Source: Planctomicrobium sp051465645
GTDB taxonomy: Bacteria > Planctomycetota > Planctomycetia > Planctomycetales > Planctomycetaceae
Direction of reading: 5' to 3'
NCBI RefSeq assembly: GCF_051465645.1
Contig: NZ_CP195790.1
Span: 124,001-188,000, forward strand
Length of the DNA: 64,000 bases
In this document: positions 37,990 through 47,134 of the stretch, in pieces
Position numbering within the stretch: the stretch's first letter is position 1
Layout of the letters: each line of letters begins with the position of its first letter
Made by a program: the position numbers and the translations under genes
The notes under the pieces: model-generated
What the model was told of the DNA's origin: nothing
Databases searched by the model: none
The model's input: only the letters and a program-made list of their open reading frames with translations

Positions 37990-38967
37990 GTGAAGAGAAG
38001 ATCAGCGTTTACGCTTATTGAGTTGCTGGTGGTGATTGCCATTATCGCGATCCTGATTGCACTGCTGCTTCCAGCGGTTCAGCAGGCGCGTGAAGCGGCT
38101 CGGCGATCTCAGTGCAAGAATAATTTGAAGCAAATTGGATTAGCGCTTCATAACTACCATGATGTTTACAATGCCTTTCCGATTGGTGGAACTACTGGAG
38201 GAAGAGGTTGTAACTGGCGAGTACGCATTCTTCCCTATATTGAACAGGTGAATGCTTATAATCAGATTAGTTTCTCTGGTGGTTTCTATGGCCATGAACC
38301 TGTATTTCAGAATGTTCTGAAAACTCTCCGTGTTGACGCCTTTCATTGCCCATCGAGTATTTTTTCGATGACAGGCGATGCTGCATCTTCAGCCAATTCT
38401 GGTGGAAGTCAGTTGATTCAGTATGTGGGGATCTCAGGCGCATATTCAGACCCTGCTGGTCGAGATTCAACGGTTTGTTCACCGGACAACGTGGTGCAAG
38501 GCGGGACTTACTGTGATAATGGAACGTTCGTGACGTATCGCTCGAAGAGAATGACTGATCTCACGGACGGAACTTCAAATGTGATGATCGTTGCGGAGCA
38601 GTCCGGGCAGGTGAACGGTCTCCAGCTTTCTGCGAATCCACTTGGGGGATGGCACGGAACAGTTCTGAATACCGGTAGCAGCAGTGGCATCATTTTCATG
38701 TTTGCCAGGGAGATTATTACAAGTAATGGCTATACCGGCGGAATGACGACGATCCGTCATCCGATTAATGCCTTCTGGAAATCCGGAGCTCTTAGCAGCG
38801 CAAACAGTCTCTATGAAGTGAACTATGTTATCAACTCGTTCCATACAGGCGGAACTCATGCCGTCTTTGGTGACGGTTCTGTTCGATTTCTGGCGGAAAA
38901 TATGAGCATGGAGACGCTGCGACGTCTTGGTGCGGTTGATGATGGCACCGTCGTGGGTGAGTTCTAG
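37990..38967 (+). CDS. DUF1559 prepilin-type protein
   Basis: 325 residues from a GTG with AAAGG upstream; the frame opens earlier (37900) but overlaps the lipoprotein gene and lacks signal features. N-terminus VKRRSAFTLIELLVVIAIIA. The residue before Phe is Ala, not the usual Gly, at the expected prepilin cleavage site. It has QQAREAARRSQCKNNLKQIG, DLTDGTSNVMIVAEQSG and H-X9-DG in FHTGGTHAVFGDGS. The nearest relative in the window is 36215-37219, so a tandem duplication is likely. Confidence 0.93.
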   Translation: MKRRSAFTLIELLVVIAIIAILIALLLPAVQQAREAARRSQCKNNLKQIGLALHNYHDVYNAFPIGGTTGGRGCNWRVRILPYIEQVNAYNQISFSGGFYGHEPVFQNVLKTLRVDAFHCPSSIFSMTGDAASSANSGGSQLIQYVGISGAYSDPAGRDSTVCSPDNVVQGGTYCDNGTFVTYRSKRMTDLTDGTSNVMIVAEQSGQVNGLQLSANPLGGWHGTVLNTGSSSGIIFMFAREIITSNGYTGGMTTIRHPINAFWKSGALSSANSLYEVNYVINSFHTGGTHAVFGDGSVRFLAENMSMETLRRLGAVDDGTVVGEF

Positions 38968-39083
38968 ACCTAAGTTTGTTTCAGGTTAATGAATCTCATT
39001 AGGCCTGCTTCGCAGAGGACTCAATCGCGTTACGTTCTCGTTGCTATCGTTTTTTAACAGATTTAGTTGATCAAGAGGTCCGG

Positions 39084-39503
39084 ATGTTTCTCGGTGCAGT
39101 TCGTACACTGGTGTGTTTAACCGCTGTGAGTGTCTTAGGTCTGGGGGTTTCGGGGTGCGGCAGTCAGCCACGTTCAGGGATTCCTCGCTCCGACGTTGTT
39201 CTGAAACTTTCAGACGGTGAGAAGCCGCTGACGGTCGGGATTGTTGACCTCAATAATTCAGACACAGGAGAAGGGGGCGGAGGTGCCATCGATGCAACTG
39301 GAGTGGTGAAGATTCAGGGAGTCGCTCACGGCGAATATATCGTTACGATTCTTCCTCCATCTCCTGAAGGGCCAGAGGGAAAACTCCCAGCGAACGCCAA
39401 AGACTTCAAAGTGTCGAAGAAGTTCAGCAGCACGAAAACCAGCCCTCTCAAGGTCGTTGTCGACGAAAAGAACAATACCTTCGATCTTAAAGTTGCCGAA
39501 TAG
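39084..39503 (+). CDS. Lipoprotein paired with a DUF1559 gene
   Basis: 139 residues. Signal peptide and lipobox LGVSGC (Cys near residue 25), then CGSQPRSGIPRSDVVLKLSD and a Gly-rich loop (TGEGGGGAID). The core (VVKIQGVAHGEYIVTILPP) suggests a small beta-sandwich like the lipoprotein at 37491. A strong terminator follows, closing the array. Confidence 0.82.
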   Translation: MFLGAVRTLVCLTAVSVLGLGVSGCGSQPRSGIPRSDVVLKLSDGEKPLTVGIVDLNNSDTGEGGGGAIDATGVVKIQGVAHGEYIVTILPPSPEGPEGKLPANAKDFKVSKKFSSTKTSPLKVVVDEKNNTFDLKVAE

Positions 39504-39541
39504 TTCTGGTCGCCCGGCGTACCACTGCATTGATGAATGAG

Positions 39542-39584
39542 AAGCGGGCCCTGTTGAATCTCAACAGGGCCCGCTTTTATTTTA
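39542..39584. terminator. Strong bidirectional terminator
   Basis: GCGGGCCCTGTTGA and TCAACAGGGCCCGC pair perfectly around ATC, followed by TTTTATTTT on the plus strand. It separates the plus-strand array from the minus-strand symporter gene ending at 39616. Confidence 0.92.
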
Positions 39585-39615
39585 GCTATAAAGTTATCCC
39601 AACTTCGGGCTCAAC

Positions 39616-41865
39616 TTACGCTGTCGGGGACGCTTCGTCCGCGGTCTCCAACTCGCCTGCTTTATAGCGAGCCCAGTAATTCTGGAGATCTTTCTTGATT
39701 CGAGGACCAAGAAGATAGAGCCCGATGATGTTTGGGAAACTGATTCCCAGCAGCATCATATCCGAGAAATCGAGGACGCTTCCGAGGTTCACGACTGAAC
39801 CCAGCACGACGCAGGCCAGCATCAATGTCTTGTAGATGACAGTGGAACGTGCTCCAAACAGGTAGACCCAGGAGCGTTCGCCATAGTAGCCCCAGGAAAT
39901 GATTGTCGAATACGCAAAGAGTGTGACTGCAACGGCGAGAACAATCGGGAACCAACTGACTTCTTCCTGAAACGCACGTGATGTCAATGCGGCGCCCTTC
40001 AGGCCTTGTTCTACGACCCATTTGTCATTGTCCCATGCGCCTGTGATGAGAATCACCAGAGCCGTCATTGAACAGATGACGATGGTATCGATGAATGGTT
40101 CAAGCATGGCGACACAGCCTTGGCTGATCGGTTCGCCTGTTCGAGCGGCACTGTGTGCAATCGGGGAGCTGCCGACACCGGCTTCATTGCTGAAAGCAGC
40201 ACGTTGAACCCCAACGACCATCACTCCGAGGATTCCTCCGCCAATCGCTTTTCCTGAAAATGCTTCAGTGAAGACCTGTACGATGACGGATGGGATCTGG
40301 TCAAAGTGCATGCAGATGATGTACGTGCAAGCGGAGATATAAAGGAGGCACATTCCTGGGACGAGTTTGTCCGCTGCTGCACCAATCCGCTTGATTCCCC
40401 CCAGGACAACGACTCCAACACAGAAAGCGAGAACGATGCCGAAGCCAAGTTTGAACTGGAGTTCAAACTGTGACATCTTCTTCTGATGCGCATTTTTCTG
40501 CGTCAGCAACTCATTGAGTTTCGCCAGATCCCCTGCTTCGGCCGCTTCTTTCGCAGCGTTTTGCAGTGCTGCCATTTCTTCGTACTGGCTGTGCTGGAAA
40601 ACGTGCAGGACCGCACTACCAGACTGGTTCGCCTGCAGCATGTTGCCACCCCCAAAACTCCCCATGATGCACATGATGGAGAAGAGAATGGAAAGCGCTA
40701 CCCCGAGCGGTGCCAGTGCAGTCCCGGCAAGCCCCTCCTTCAGATAACGCATCGGGCCACCGAGAACAGTGCCGTCTTTGTCGATGTAGCGGTACTTCAC
40801 CCCCAATGTACATTCAACGAATTTCAGGCTCATCCCAAGAAATGCAGAAATCAACATCCAGAAGAACGCACCTGGGCCCCCAATTGTCATTGCAATTGTG
40901 ACACCGGCGATATTGCCAAGTCCCACTGTTCCGGAGAGAGCGGAACTGAGTGCCTGAAAGTGTGACACTTCGCCAGGGCCCGGTACTTTGTCGTATCGGC
41001 CTCGCAGGACGTCCACTGCGTGCTTCATCCCACGAAGGTTGAAGAATCCCATATAGAAGGTGAAGTAGATCCCGGCAGCAAACAGCCATGCAACAATCAG
41101 GGGGATTCCACCGACCTGCTCTGTTGAAAGAACATCGTTCAGGCTCTGGCTGCCACTCCCTGTTCCGATCTCTCCCGTTTGTGCCCAAACCTCAACAACC
41201 GAAAGTGGAACCGTGGTCTCGGTTGGAAGATTTCGTTTTGCGGCCAGTTTGCGGAACTGATTCTGATCAGGTTCATACGTGAGTTTGTCGCCGTACTTGA
41301 TTGAATGGTCGCTTTTCTCATCCTGCTTGATGGTGACATACTCAATCGGCCGATCTCCGATTTTCCCCAATCGGTAAAGCTCTGGATGGCCGTCGATCAC
41401 CATCCCCGGGGTGAGTTTTCCTTCTACTGAGAGCAGTTCCAACTGCGTCGAGTCCAGCGCATTCGCAGGATAGTCGTTACCGGAATTCAACTTTGTGAAT
41501 GGACCATCGGTTCCTCGGTCTCGGATGAATTGAACTTTGGGTTCGTAAAGAACAAATTGACGCTCAACTCTTCCGATGCGGTAGAACAGGACTCGATCAA
41601 TTTCCGTCACGATTCCTTCGAAGTATTCGTCAATCTTTTCAAAGGTGGACGGTGATGGCGGATCGTCCGTGATTGTTGGCGTTTCGACCGTCGGAGCGAT
41701 AGTCGACTCTTTTATTGGAAGATCTTGCGCAATGGCATGTGACCCACCGATGGTGAAGATCGTGACTGTCACTGTGATGGCGATCAGATGAGCGAGCGAC
41801 CAGTGAGGGCTACGGAAAAGACGGAGGCCGCACTGAGAGTTTTCGTTGTGCACAATATTAGGCAT
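39616..41865 (-). CDS. AGCS-family sodium:alanine/glycine symporter with long N-terminal domain
   Basis: 749 residues; typical AGCS carriers have 450-540. The core from about residue 245 shows GIYFTFYMGFFNLRGMKHAVDVLRG, ALSGTVGLGNIAGVTIAMTIGGPGAFFWM and AFSNEAGVGSSPIAHSAA, the Na+ and amino-acid binding signatures. The N-terminus has a signal peptide (about 25-48) and roughly 190 exported residues of unknown fold. A charged loop of about 55 residues (AALQNAAKEAAEAGDLAKLN) interrupts the membrane core. The carrier role is sure; the added domain may sense or bind substrate outside the membrane (inference). Confidence 0.9.
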   Translation of the reverse strand: MPNIVHNENSQCGLRLFRSPHWSLAHLIAITVTVTIFTIGGSHAIAQDLPIKESTIAPTVETPTITDDPPSPSTFEKIDEYFEGIVTEIDRVLFYRIGRVERQFVLYEPKVQFIRDRGTDGPFTKLNSGNDYPANALDSTQLELLSVEGKLTPGMVIDGHPELYRLGKIGDRPIEYVTIKQDEKSDHSIKYGDKLTYEPDQNQFRKLAAKRNLPTETTVPLSVVEVWAQTGEIGTGSGSQSLNDVLSTEQVGGIPLIVAWLFAAGIYFTFYMGFFNLRGMKHAVDVLRGRYDKVPGPGEVSHFQALSSALSGTVGLGNIAGVTIAMTIGGPGAFFWMLISAFLGMSLKFVECTLGVKYRYIDKDGTVLGGPMRYLKEGLAGTALAPLGVALSILFSIMCIMGSFGGGNMLQANQSGSAVLHVFQHSQYEEMAALQNAAKEAAEAGDLAKLNELLTQKNAHQKKMSQFELQFKLGFGIVLAFCVGVVVLGGIKRIGAAADKLVPGMCLLYISACTYIICMHFDQIPSVIVQVFTEAFSGKAIGGGILGVMVVGVQRAAFSNEAGVGSSPIAHSAARTGEPISQGCVAMLEPFIDTIVICSMTALVILITGAWDNDKWVVEQGLKGAALTSRAFQEEVSWFPIVLAVAVTLFAYSTIISWGYYGERSWVYLFGARSTVIYKTLMLACVVLGSVVNLGSVLDFSDMMLLGISFPNIIGLYLLGPRIKKDLQNYWARYKAGELETADEASPTA

Positions 41866-42362
41866 GAGGTTCTTTCAGGGGCGGGAAGTCAAACTTCGGT
41901 GTCATCGAGACAGAAGCGGACATTCGTCCATCCTGAGCCTGCGGGGCCGGTCTGCTTGAGCGGGCAAAACGCAGGCGTGATCAGGCTGAATTCGAGACGA
42001 AGGCCATTATCAACCGATTTTGATAGGAAGAGTATATGGAGGCTGCTGAGTGACCGCGAGAGTTCTCGTTGGGGAAAACTGCTGAATTTTGCATCGCTTT
42101 TCGATTTTTTCGCAACATGTCGGTGTCGGTTTACGTGCGAGGCGTCGAGTCTGAGTGTCCGCACAGCTTTTACTCTTCTGCCAGATACCGACTGGTTCGG
42201 TTCCGTCTGTCATGAGGCTGAGCAGCAGCCTGTTTGCCAGATACACGTCACTTCCCGAGTGACAGGAAGACCGCAGGAACATTTCTGGATATGCTTGAGG
42301 CGGAACCGTTGGTTTCTGCCACGCGTGTGGCAACGTATTGGGTTCTCTTGGAGAGATTCAGA
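41866..42362. other. Divergent intergenic region
   Basis: Between the symporter and SpoU genes. Several frames are open across it, but none has a ribosome site and motif together. Promoters for both genes should lie here. Confidence 0.35.
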
Positions 42363-43172
42363 GTGGTTGGCAAGAAGAAAAAGAGTCGGGCACATTCACA
42401 GGAACTGATGGGGGGCCATCAGAAGTGCTGGCTGTGGGGGCGTCACGCCGTGATGGAGACTCTCCGTGCGCGTCATTGGGCGCCAATTGAAGTCTATTGG
42501 GACCCGACCGTTCTGACGAAAGAGATGGAATCGGAACTGTTTTCGATCATCCGCCGGACGAATATCCTCTCCGTCGAAGCGACTTCAGAGGAAATGAAGC
42601 GATTCTGCGGATCAGGAGACCATCAGGGACTCATGGCAAAGATGCCGCCCTATCCTTATCTCCAGATTGATCAGGTGCTCAAGCGGTTAAAACCTGAAAG
42701 CATTGTTCTGGTGTTATGCGGGATACAGGATCCATTCAATTTTGGCTCGATTCTGCGATCCGCCGATATGTTGGGCGTCTCGACCGTAATCCTGCCCTCC
42801 TCTGGTCAGGCTCAGGTCTCCTCGCACGTTGTCCGCAGCTCCGTGGGGGCTGTGAATTATCTCGACCTGGTTCAGGTGGACGATCTTGAGGAAGCCTGCC
42901 GTCAGCTGAAAGCATCAGGCTTTCAATTGAGTGCAGCAACGGAACACGCGGACGTTGCACCTGCGTCGGTCGATCTGACTCAGGGTGTGGCGATGTTGAT
43001 TGGAAACGAAGGGACCGGGGTGCCGACTCCCCTGCTTGCTCTCTCTGATCACCAGGTGGCGATTCCGCAGAAAGGACACGTAGGCTCATTGAACGCGGCG
43101 GTCGCTGCTGGCATTCTGTGTTATGAGATTCAACGGCAGCGCAATGAAAAAGCAGCCTCAACCCGGAGTTGA
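42363..43172 (+). CDS. SpoU/TrmH-family RNA 2'-O-methyltransferase
   Basis: About 269 residues from a GTG preceded by GGAGAGA. It methylates a ribose 2'-OH of rRNA or tRNA using SAM. The N-terminal substrate domain opens WLWGRHAVMETLRA, and the SPOUT knot shows motif 1 (CGIQDPFNFGSILRSADMLGV), motif 2 (LIGNEGTGVP) and motif 3 (IPQKGHVGSLNAAVAAGIL). The layout matches RlmB-like 23S rRNA enzymes, but the target base is not certain. The frame extends upstream to 42234; an ATG at 42291 is an alternative start. Confidence 0.9.
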   Translation: MVGKKKKSRAHSQELMGGHQKCWLWGRHAVMETLRARHWAPIEVYWDPTVLTKEMESELFSIIRRTNILSVEATSEEMKRFCGSGDHQGLMAKMPPYPYLQIDQVLKRLKPESIVLVLCGIQDPFNFGSILRSADMLGVSTVILPSSGQAQVSSHVVRSSVGAVNYLDLVQVDDLEEACRQLKASGFQLSAATEHADVAPASVDLTQGVAMLIGNEGTGVPTPLLALSDHQVAIPQKGHVGSLNAAVAAGILCYEIQRQRNEKAASTRS

Positions 43173-43190
43173 ACTCTGGACTGAGGCTGC
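43152..43190. terminator. Hairpin between convergent genes
   Basis: GCAGCCTCA (43152-43160) and TGAGGCTGC (43182-43190) pair; the left arm lies within the last codons of the SpoU gene. It probably ends transcripts of that gene and of the minus-strand cysteine synthase gene, though U-runs are poor. Confidence 0.55.
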
Positions 43191-43226
43191 CTGATCCGAT
43201 GGCCTGATACCAATACGTTATCAGTA

Positions 43227-44159
43227 TTACTCTCTGACTGAGTCAAAAAGTGCGGTCGACAGGTAACGTTCGCCGGCATCTGGAAGAATCACAACGATGG
43301 TCTTGCCTTCGCTGCTCGGGCGGGCGGCAACTTTCAGTGCGGCGGCCATTGCAGCCCCGCAACTGATTCCGCACGAAATCCCCTCTTCACGGGCGATACG
43401 TGGAGCCATCTGAAACGCTTCTTCGTCAGTCACCTGCACGACTTCGTCGACCATGCTGGTGTCGAGCGTTTCTGGAACGAACCCGGCACCAATTCCTTGA
43501 ATTTTATGTTTCCCAGGGGCACCGCCAGAGAGGACCGGGCTGCCTGATGGTTCGACTGCGATTGAATAGAGTGCTTTGTTCTTGTCTTTCTTGAAGAACC
43601 ATGAGATCCCGGTGATTGTTCCGCCGGTTCCCACGCCGGAAATCAGAATGTCGACATTGCCGTCGGTATCCGCCCAGATTTCCGGTCCAGTTGTTCGTTG
43701 GTGAACTTCCGGGTTGGCTGGATTCTTGAACTGCTGAGGCATGTAGAAACTTGGCTGAGCGGCCAGCTCTTCTGCCTTGCGGATGGCCCCCTTCATTCCG
43801 TCAGCACCCGGGGTCAGCACGAGAGATGCTCCGAACGATTTGAGCATCATGCGACGCTCAACAGACATGGTGTCCGGCATCGTCAGGATCAATGGGTACC
43901 CTTTGGCGGCACAAACAAATGCCAGCGCGATCCCGGTGTTACCACTGGTCGGTTCGACGACCGACATCCCTGGTTTCAACAAACCTCGTTGTTCGGCATC
44001 AGCGATCATGTTCGCGCCGATTCGGCACTTCACTGAAAATGCCGGATTCCGACCTTCCACTTTGGCAAGGACGGTTGCTTTCAGACCTTTGGTCAGGTGG
44101 TTGATTTTGACGAGCGGCGTGCGGCCAATTGACTCCGCATTGTCTTTGAAAATCGGCAT
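43227..44159 (-). CDS. cysK: Cysteine synthase A
   Basis: 310 residues, the normal CysK length. It makes cysteine from O-acetylserine and sulfide. The PLP lysine is Lys44 (NPAFSVKCRIGANM), the substrate loop is TSGNTG at 71-76, and the phosphate loop is GTGGTITG near 176. The C-terminal EGISCGISCGAA is typical. A Cys follows the PLP lysine where many homologues have Asp (VKDR). It is transcribed alone. Confidence 0.95.
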   Translation of the reverse strand: MPIFKDNAESIGRTPLVKINHLTKGLKATVLAKVEGRNPAFSVKCRIGANMIADAEQRGLLKPGMSVVEPTSGNTGIALAFVCAAKGYPLILTMPDTMSVERRMMLKSFGASLVLTPGADGMKGAIRKAEELAAQPSFYMPQQFKNPANPEVHQRTTGPEIWADTDGNVDILISGVGTGGTITGISWFFKKDKNKALYSIAVEPSGSPVLSGGAPGKHKIQGIGAGFVPETLDTSMVDEVVQVTDEEAFQMAPRIAREEGISCGISCGAAMAAALKVAARPSSEGKTIVVILPDAGERYLSTALFDSVRE

Positions 44160-44226
44160 TTTAAAAAATCTCCATCCTGGGCTGCTGCAACAGATATCCG
44201 TGAATCAACGACATGCCAAGTCGATT

Positions 44227-44400
44227 ATGTTCGAAAATGGGTGGACTGAGCAAGCTTTTTTAGTTGTTCCCATTATTCCAGTCGAGGTCGAGCGGTTTGA
44301 ACTCCCTGACCATTTCGATTCAGCCGGTCGTTCTGAATTTGTCGATTCTATTAAAGAGAACAGTTTGCACGGTCGTTTGGCGGCACTGCAGCCAAATTGA
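44227..44400 (+). CDS. Possible 57-residue protein
   Basis: A plus-strand frame reads MFENGWTEQAFLVVPIIPVE, then VERFELPDHFDSAGRSEFVDSI and a short tail. The composition is protein-like, but there is no ribosome site and I know no family. It lies in the gap between cysK and the secreted protein gene. Confidence 0.22.
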   Translation: MFENGWTEQAFLVVPIIPVEVERFELPDHFDSAGRSEFVDSIKENSLHGRLAALQPN

Positions 44401-44592
44401 TTGACGAAAAATCGAAATCTGTGCGGCAGATTCCGGCAAACCAAATGAATATGGCCTGATGATGCAAGGGCTCGACAGGGAGAACAACCTCTCCTGAATC
44501 GTCGATCTCTGGCGTTGTTGGTCCACCGCGAAACAGGGGGGCATTCGGCACTTCTTGCCGGATGCTGGGTCGCGTGGTCTGAGGGGGAACTC

Positions 44593-45555
44593 ATGCAGCG
44601 CTCTTACGTGCGCGGATGGACATTGTCCGTCCCAGTTGTTGTCGCGTGCGCCTGGATTGGCATACCGTCTGTTGTTGTGGCTCAGCCCAACGCAGCCGCG
44701 GAATCGGTGATTCCATTTAATGAGCTTGCCGGTAAAGACAAAGCTGTCGCTGCTGATATCGTTGAACCTGGAGACTCCAGTCGACGGTCGAGGCAGGATG
44801 CGCTTGCCGAATTACCGATGAGCAAGATGTCGCCCGGCTCTCAGAAGATCGTTCAGGAAGTTGTTGGCAACCTGAGTCTGTTTCGCCGACTTCCTAAAGT
44901 TGCCATCAAGACTGATCGGCGAACTTACGACCACTTCATTCAACATCCGGACGTGGCTGTCAGTATCTGGCGGGCAATGGAAATCTCTCGTGTCCAACTG
45001 AGCGAAACCGGCCCAGCGAGTTATCAGACAGACACCAAAGATGGGACAGCCGGAACAGTCGAAGTTCTTTATCGGACTGCGGACAGTTGCCTGATCCTCT
45101 GTCATGGACAGCTCAATGGGCATGGTCTGCCGAAGCCGATTCAGGCACGTGCCTTGATGCACTTGCAGCCTCGATTGACCGGAGAAAATCAGCTGACACA
45201 TACGTGCGATCTGTTCGTCAGTTTTCCGTCAAACGCTGTCGAGGCGATTGCCAAGCTGGTTGCTCCAATGAGTTTCAAGATTGCAGACAAGAACTTCGAA
45301 GAAATCAGTCTGTTCGTCTCTCTGATGAGCAATGCCATGGTCGTTCAGCCAGGTTGGGTAGAACAACTCGCAATGCGACTGGATGGAGTGTCACCAGAGC
45401 GGAAGAACTCCCTGCGAAATGTGACCGCACAAGTCTATGTGGAAGCAGAACGTCGTCGCCTGAGTGCCTTGGGACGCCCTGTCACACTGGAAGCGTTGAT
45501 GCCTCCGGTTGCAGAAAAAACCGCAGTGCAACCGACCGGCGGAGTGAAAAGATAG
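44593..45555 (+). CDS. Secreted planctomycete protein of unknown function
   Basis: 320 residues from the ATG at 44593, which has GAGGGGGAA upstream. A signal peptide (about 1-31, VVVACAWIGIPSVVVAQ) is followed by a region I recall from many planctomycete genomes: LFRRLPKVAIKTDRRTYDHF, QHPDVAVSIWRAMEISRVQL, and a C-terminal helix with ERKNSLRNVTAQVY. No catalytic motif. Periplasmic or wall-associated location is inferred. The frame upstream to 44515 is not part of the protein. Confidence 0.8.
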   Translation: MQRSYVRGWTLSVPVVVACAWIGIPSVVVAQPNAAAESVIPFNELAGKDKAVAADIVEPGDSSRRSRQDALAELPMSKMSPGSQKIVQEVVGNLSLFRRLPKVAIKTDRRTYDHFIQHPDVAVSIWRAMEISRVQLSETGPASYQTDTKDGTAGTVEVLYRTADSCLILCHGQLNGHGLPKPIQARALMHLQPRLTGENQLTHTCDLFVSFPSNAVEAIAKLVAPMSFKIADKNFEEISLFVSLMSNAMVVQPGWVEQLAMRLDGVSPERKNSLRNVTAQVYVEAERRRLSALGRPVTLEALMPPVAEKTAVQPTGGVKR

Positions 45556-45659
45556 GTCGCCGCAGACCCGCAAGAGTTCTGATCACCCTGAACTGATTGC
45601 CCTGCCCTGATCAGTCGAGTCAAACGAGAGTGAACCGTTCAACGCGGTTCGCTCTTTTT

Positions 45660-46448
45660 CTATTTGAATGGGGGCGCGTCTTTCAGTTCGTCTTCAGGAA
45701 TCGCCGCTTGCTTCACGATCGGGGCTGTGGAAGTCTCTTTCTTCCTTCTACGCCTTGGTGCCTTCTCATCTGCGATTCGAGTGGCTTCTTCCTGAACAGG
45801 TGGACCGATGATCCCTGACTGCTCACCGACAAAGAAAGTGGTGACCAGCAGTAATCCCCAGGTGAAAATCGTTGGCCCAAGGTTGGCGCTTCCCCATTTC
45901 AACGCCGTTCCGAATGACTTTTTCAATTTCGGGATCGGGCCATTCCAGCCAACCGAATAAACTTCATCGAGCATCAGGTGTGAGAGGAACCCCAGCGCGA
46001 CTCCCCCGCCCATCAACAATTTGACGAACGGGTCAGGGTTCGGGTAGACAAGATAAATGATCTCGGCAGCGATCATCATTGCCGGCAAACTATGGAACAT
46101 TCCTCGATGGACGCTGACTTTGGTAAGGAGCGTCGCCAATCCATAGCGAATGAGGACATACATGCCGATCATCAGCAGGATCATCACCTCGGTCGTTGCT
46201 GGCAACTGACTCCACTTCAGCACGTGCCCGACCATCACCAGCGGAACGATTGAGGCAGTGAGTGAGAAGATTTCCTGACCCGGTCGTGCGGTTGGACTGT
46301 CCAGATCAGGCAGCATTCCCCCGATGCCTGTCAACACGCCAGCAACGGCAGCTTCTGCCGGTGTATAGCCTAGAGCCATTCCGGAAATGGCACCAAAGCC
46401 GATTCCGAGCATGCTGCTGACGGTAATGTGTTCACGAAACGATGCCAT
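45660..46448 (-). CDS. YdjM-like membrane-bound metal-dependent hydrolase family protein
   Basis: 262 residues with several membrane helices. Conserved polar residues of the family are seen: FREHITVSS near the start, GGMLPDLDSPTARPG (Asp-Asp pair), SVHRGMFHSLPA and HLMLDEVYSVGW. These His and Asp residues are thought to bind a metal; the family includes E. coli YdjM, and the substrate is unknown. The C-terminus is a basic tail (KAPRRRRKKE) expected in the cytoplasm. It is transcribed alone. Confidence 0.88.
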   Translation of the reverse strand: MASFREHITVSSMLGIGFGAISGMALGYTPAEAAVAGVLTGIGGMLPDLDSPTARPGQEIFSLTASIVPLVMVGHVLKWSQLPATTEVMILLMIGMYVLIRYGLATLLTKVSVHRGMFHSLPAMMIAAEIIYLVYPNPDPFVKLLMGGGVALGFLSHLMLDEVYSVGWNGPIPKLKKSFGTALKWGSANLGPTIFTWGLLLVTTFFVGEQSGIIGPPVQEEATRIADEKAPRRRRKKETSTAPIVKQAAIPEDELKDAPPFK

Positions 46449-47134
46449 GCGTCCTCCATGACGCGGTGACGATCTCGCAATAAGGCGAGCGGTGATTTGA
46501 GTTGTAAAGGGTTTTGGGAGAGTGGTTTATGTTGGTTTGTTTGTTTTGGAGATGGGGCTGGCTCGAAGAGTGTTGGGGGAATTTCAATCGAGTGAAGGGG
46601 CCCGCCTTCTACCAGAAAATGCCACTTTACGGCAATATCCCTACCCCGCCGTGCGTCTGCGAACAGACAGCGAAAATGAGGGGGAGGCGTGCAGATCTCG
46701 GGGGAGAAATTCTGCCGACATGGTCATGTGGCGTCAGCAGCGTGAGCAGGTATGGTTGTGAGGAACCTTCGAAGCACGTTCGCACTGCTTGCGGATTGAA
46801 TACGTGGCATTGGATTCGAGAACCTAATGATCTTCGCTGCCAAATAGCCCACAATTCGAGTCACACGCGAATAATGATATAAGCGTTTGCGAATTGGTTG
46901 AGAAAGTGACCCCAGCCTGCGAAATTAAGCTTCAGATCCGGCAATTTGGAGAACCTGTAGCGAAAAAGGAAACAGAGCTTGGCGATTTGGACTCTACCAG
47001 ATTATCTTTGGAGTTTGGAATAACATAGAGAACGTTACTCCCGATCACTTCGAGAGAACGAAAAGATATTGATCAGTAATTTCGGTTGAGTTCTTTGGAA
47101 AAACCTTTGGGTTTGAATGAACTGATCACAGCTG
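46449..47134. other. Divergent intergenic region, nothing identified
   Basis: About 690 bp upstream of both the YdjM-like gene and the flippase gene. The open frames 46514-46882 and 46522-46761 overlap in different frames and show no motif or ribosome site. The right part (46880-47130) is AT-rich and probably holds the promoter of the polysaccharide unit. Confidence 0.4.

Noticed and set aside
46514..46882. 122-codon plus-strand frame
   Set aside because: No ribosome site or family; overlaps a second chance frame.
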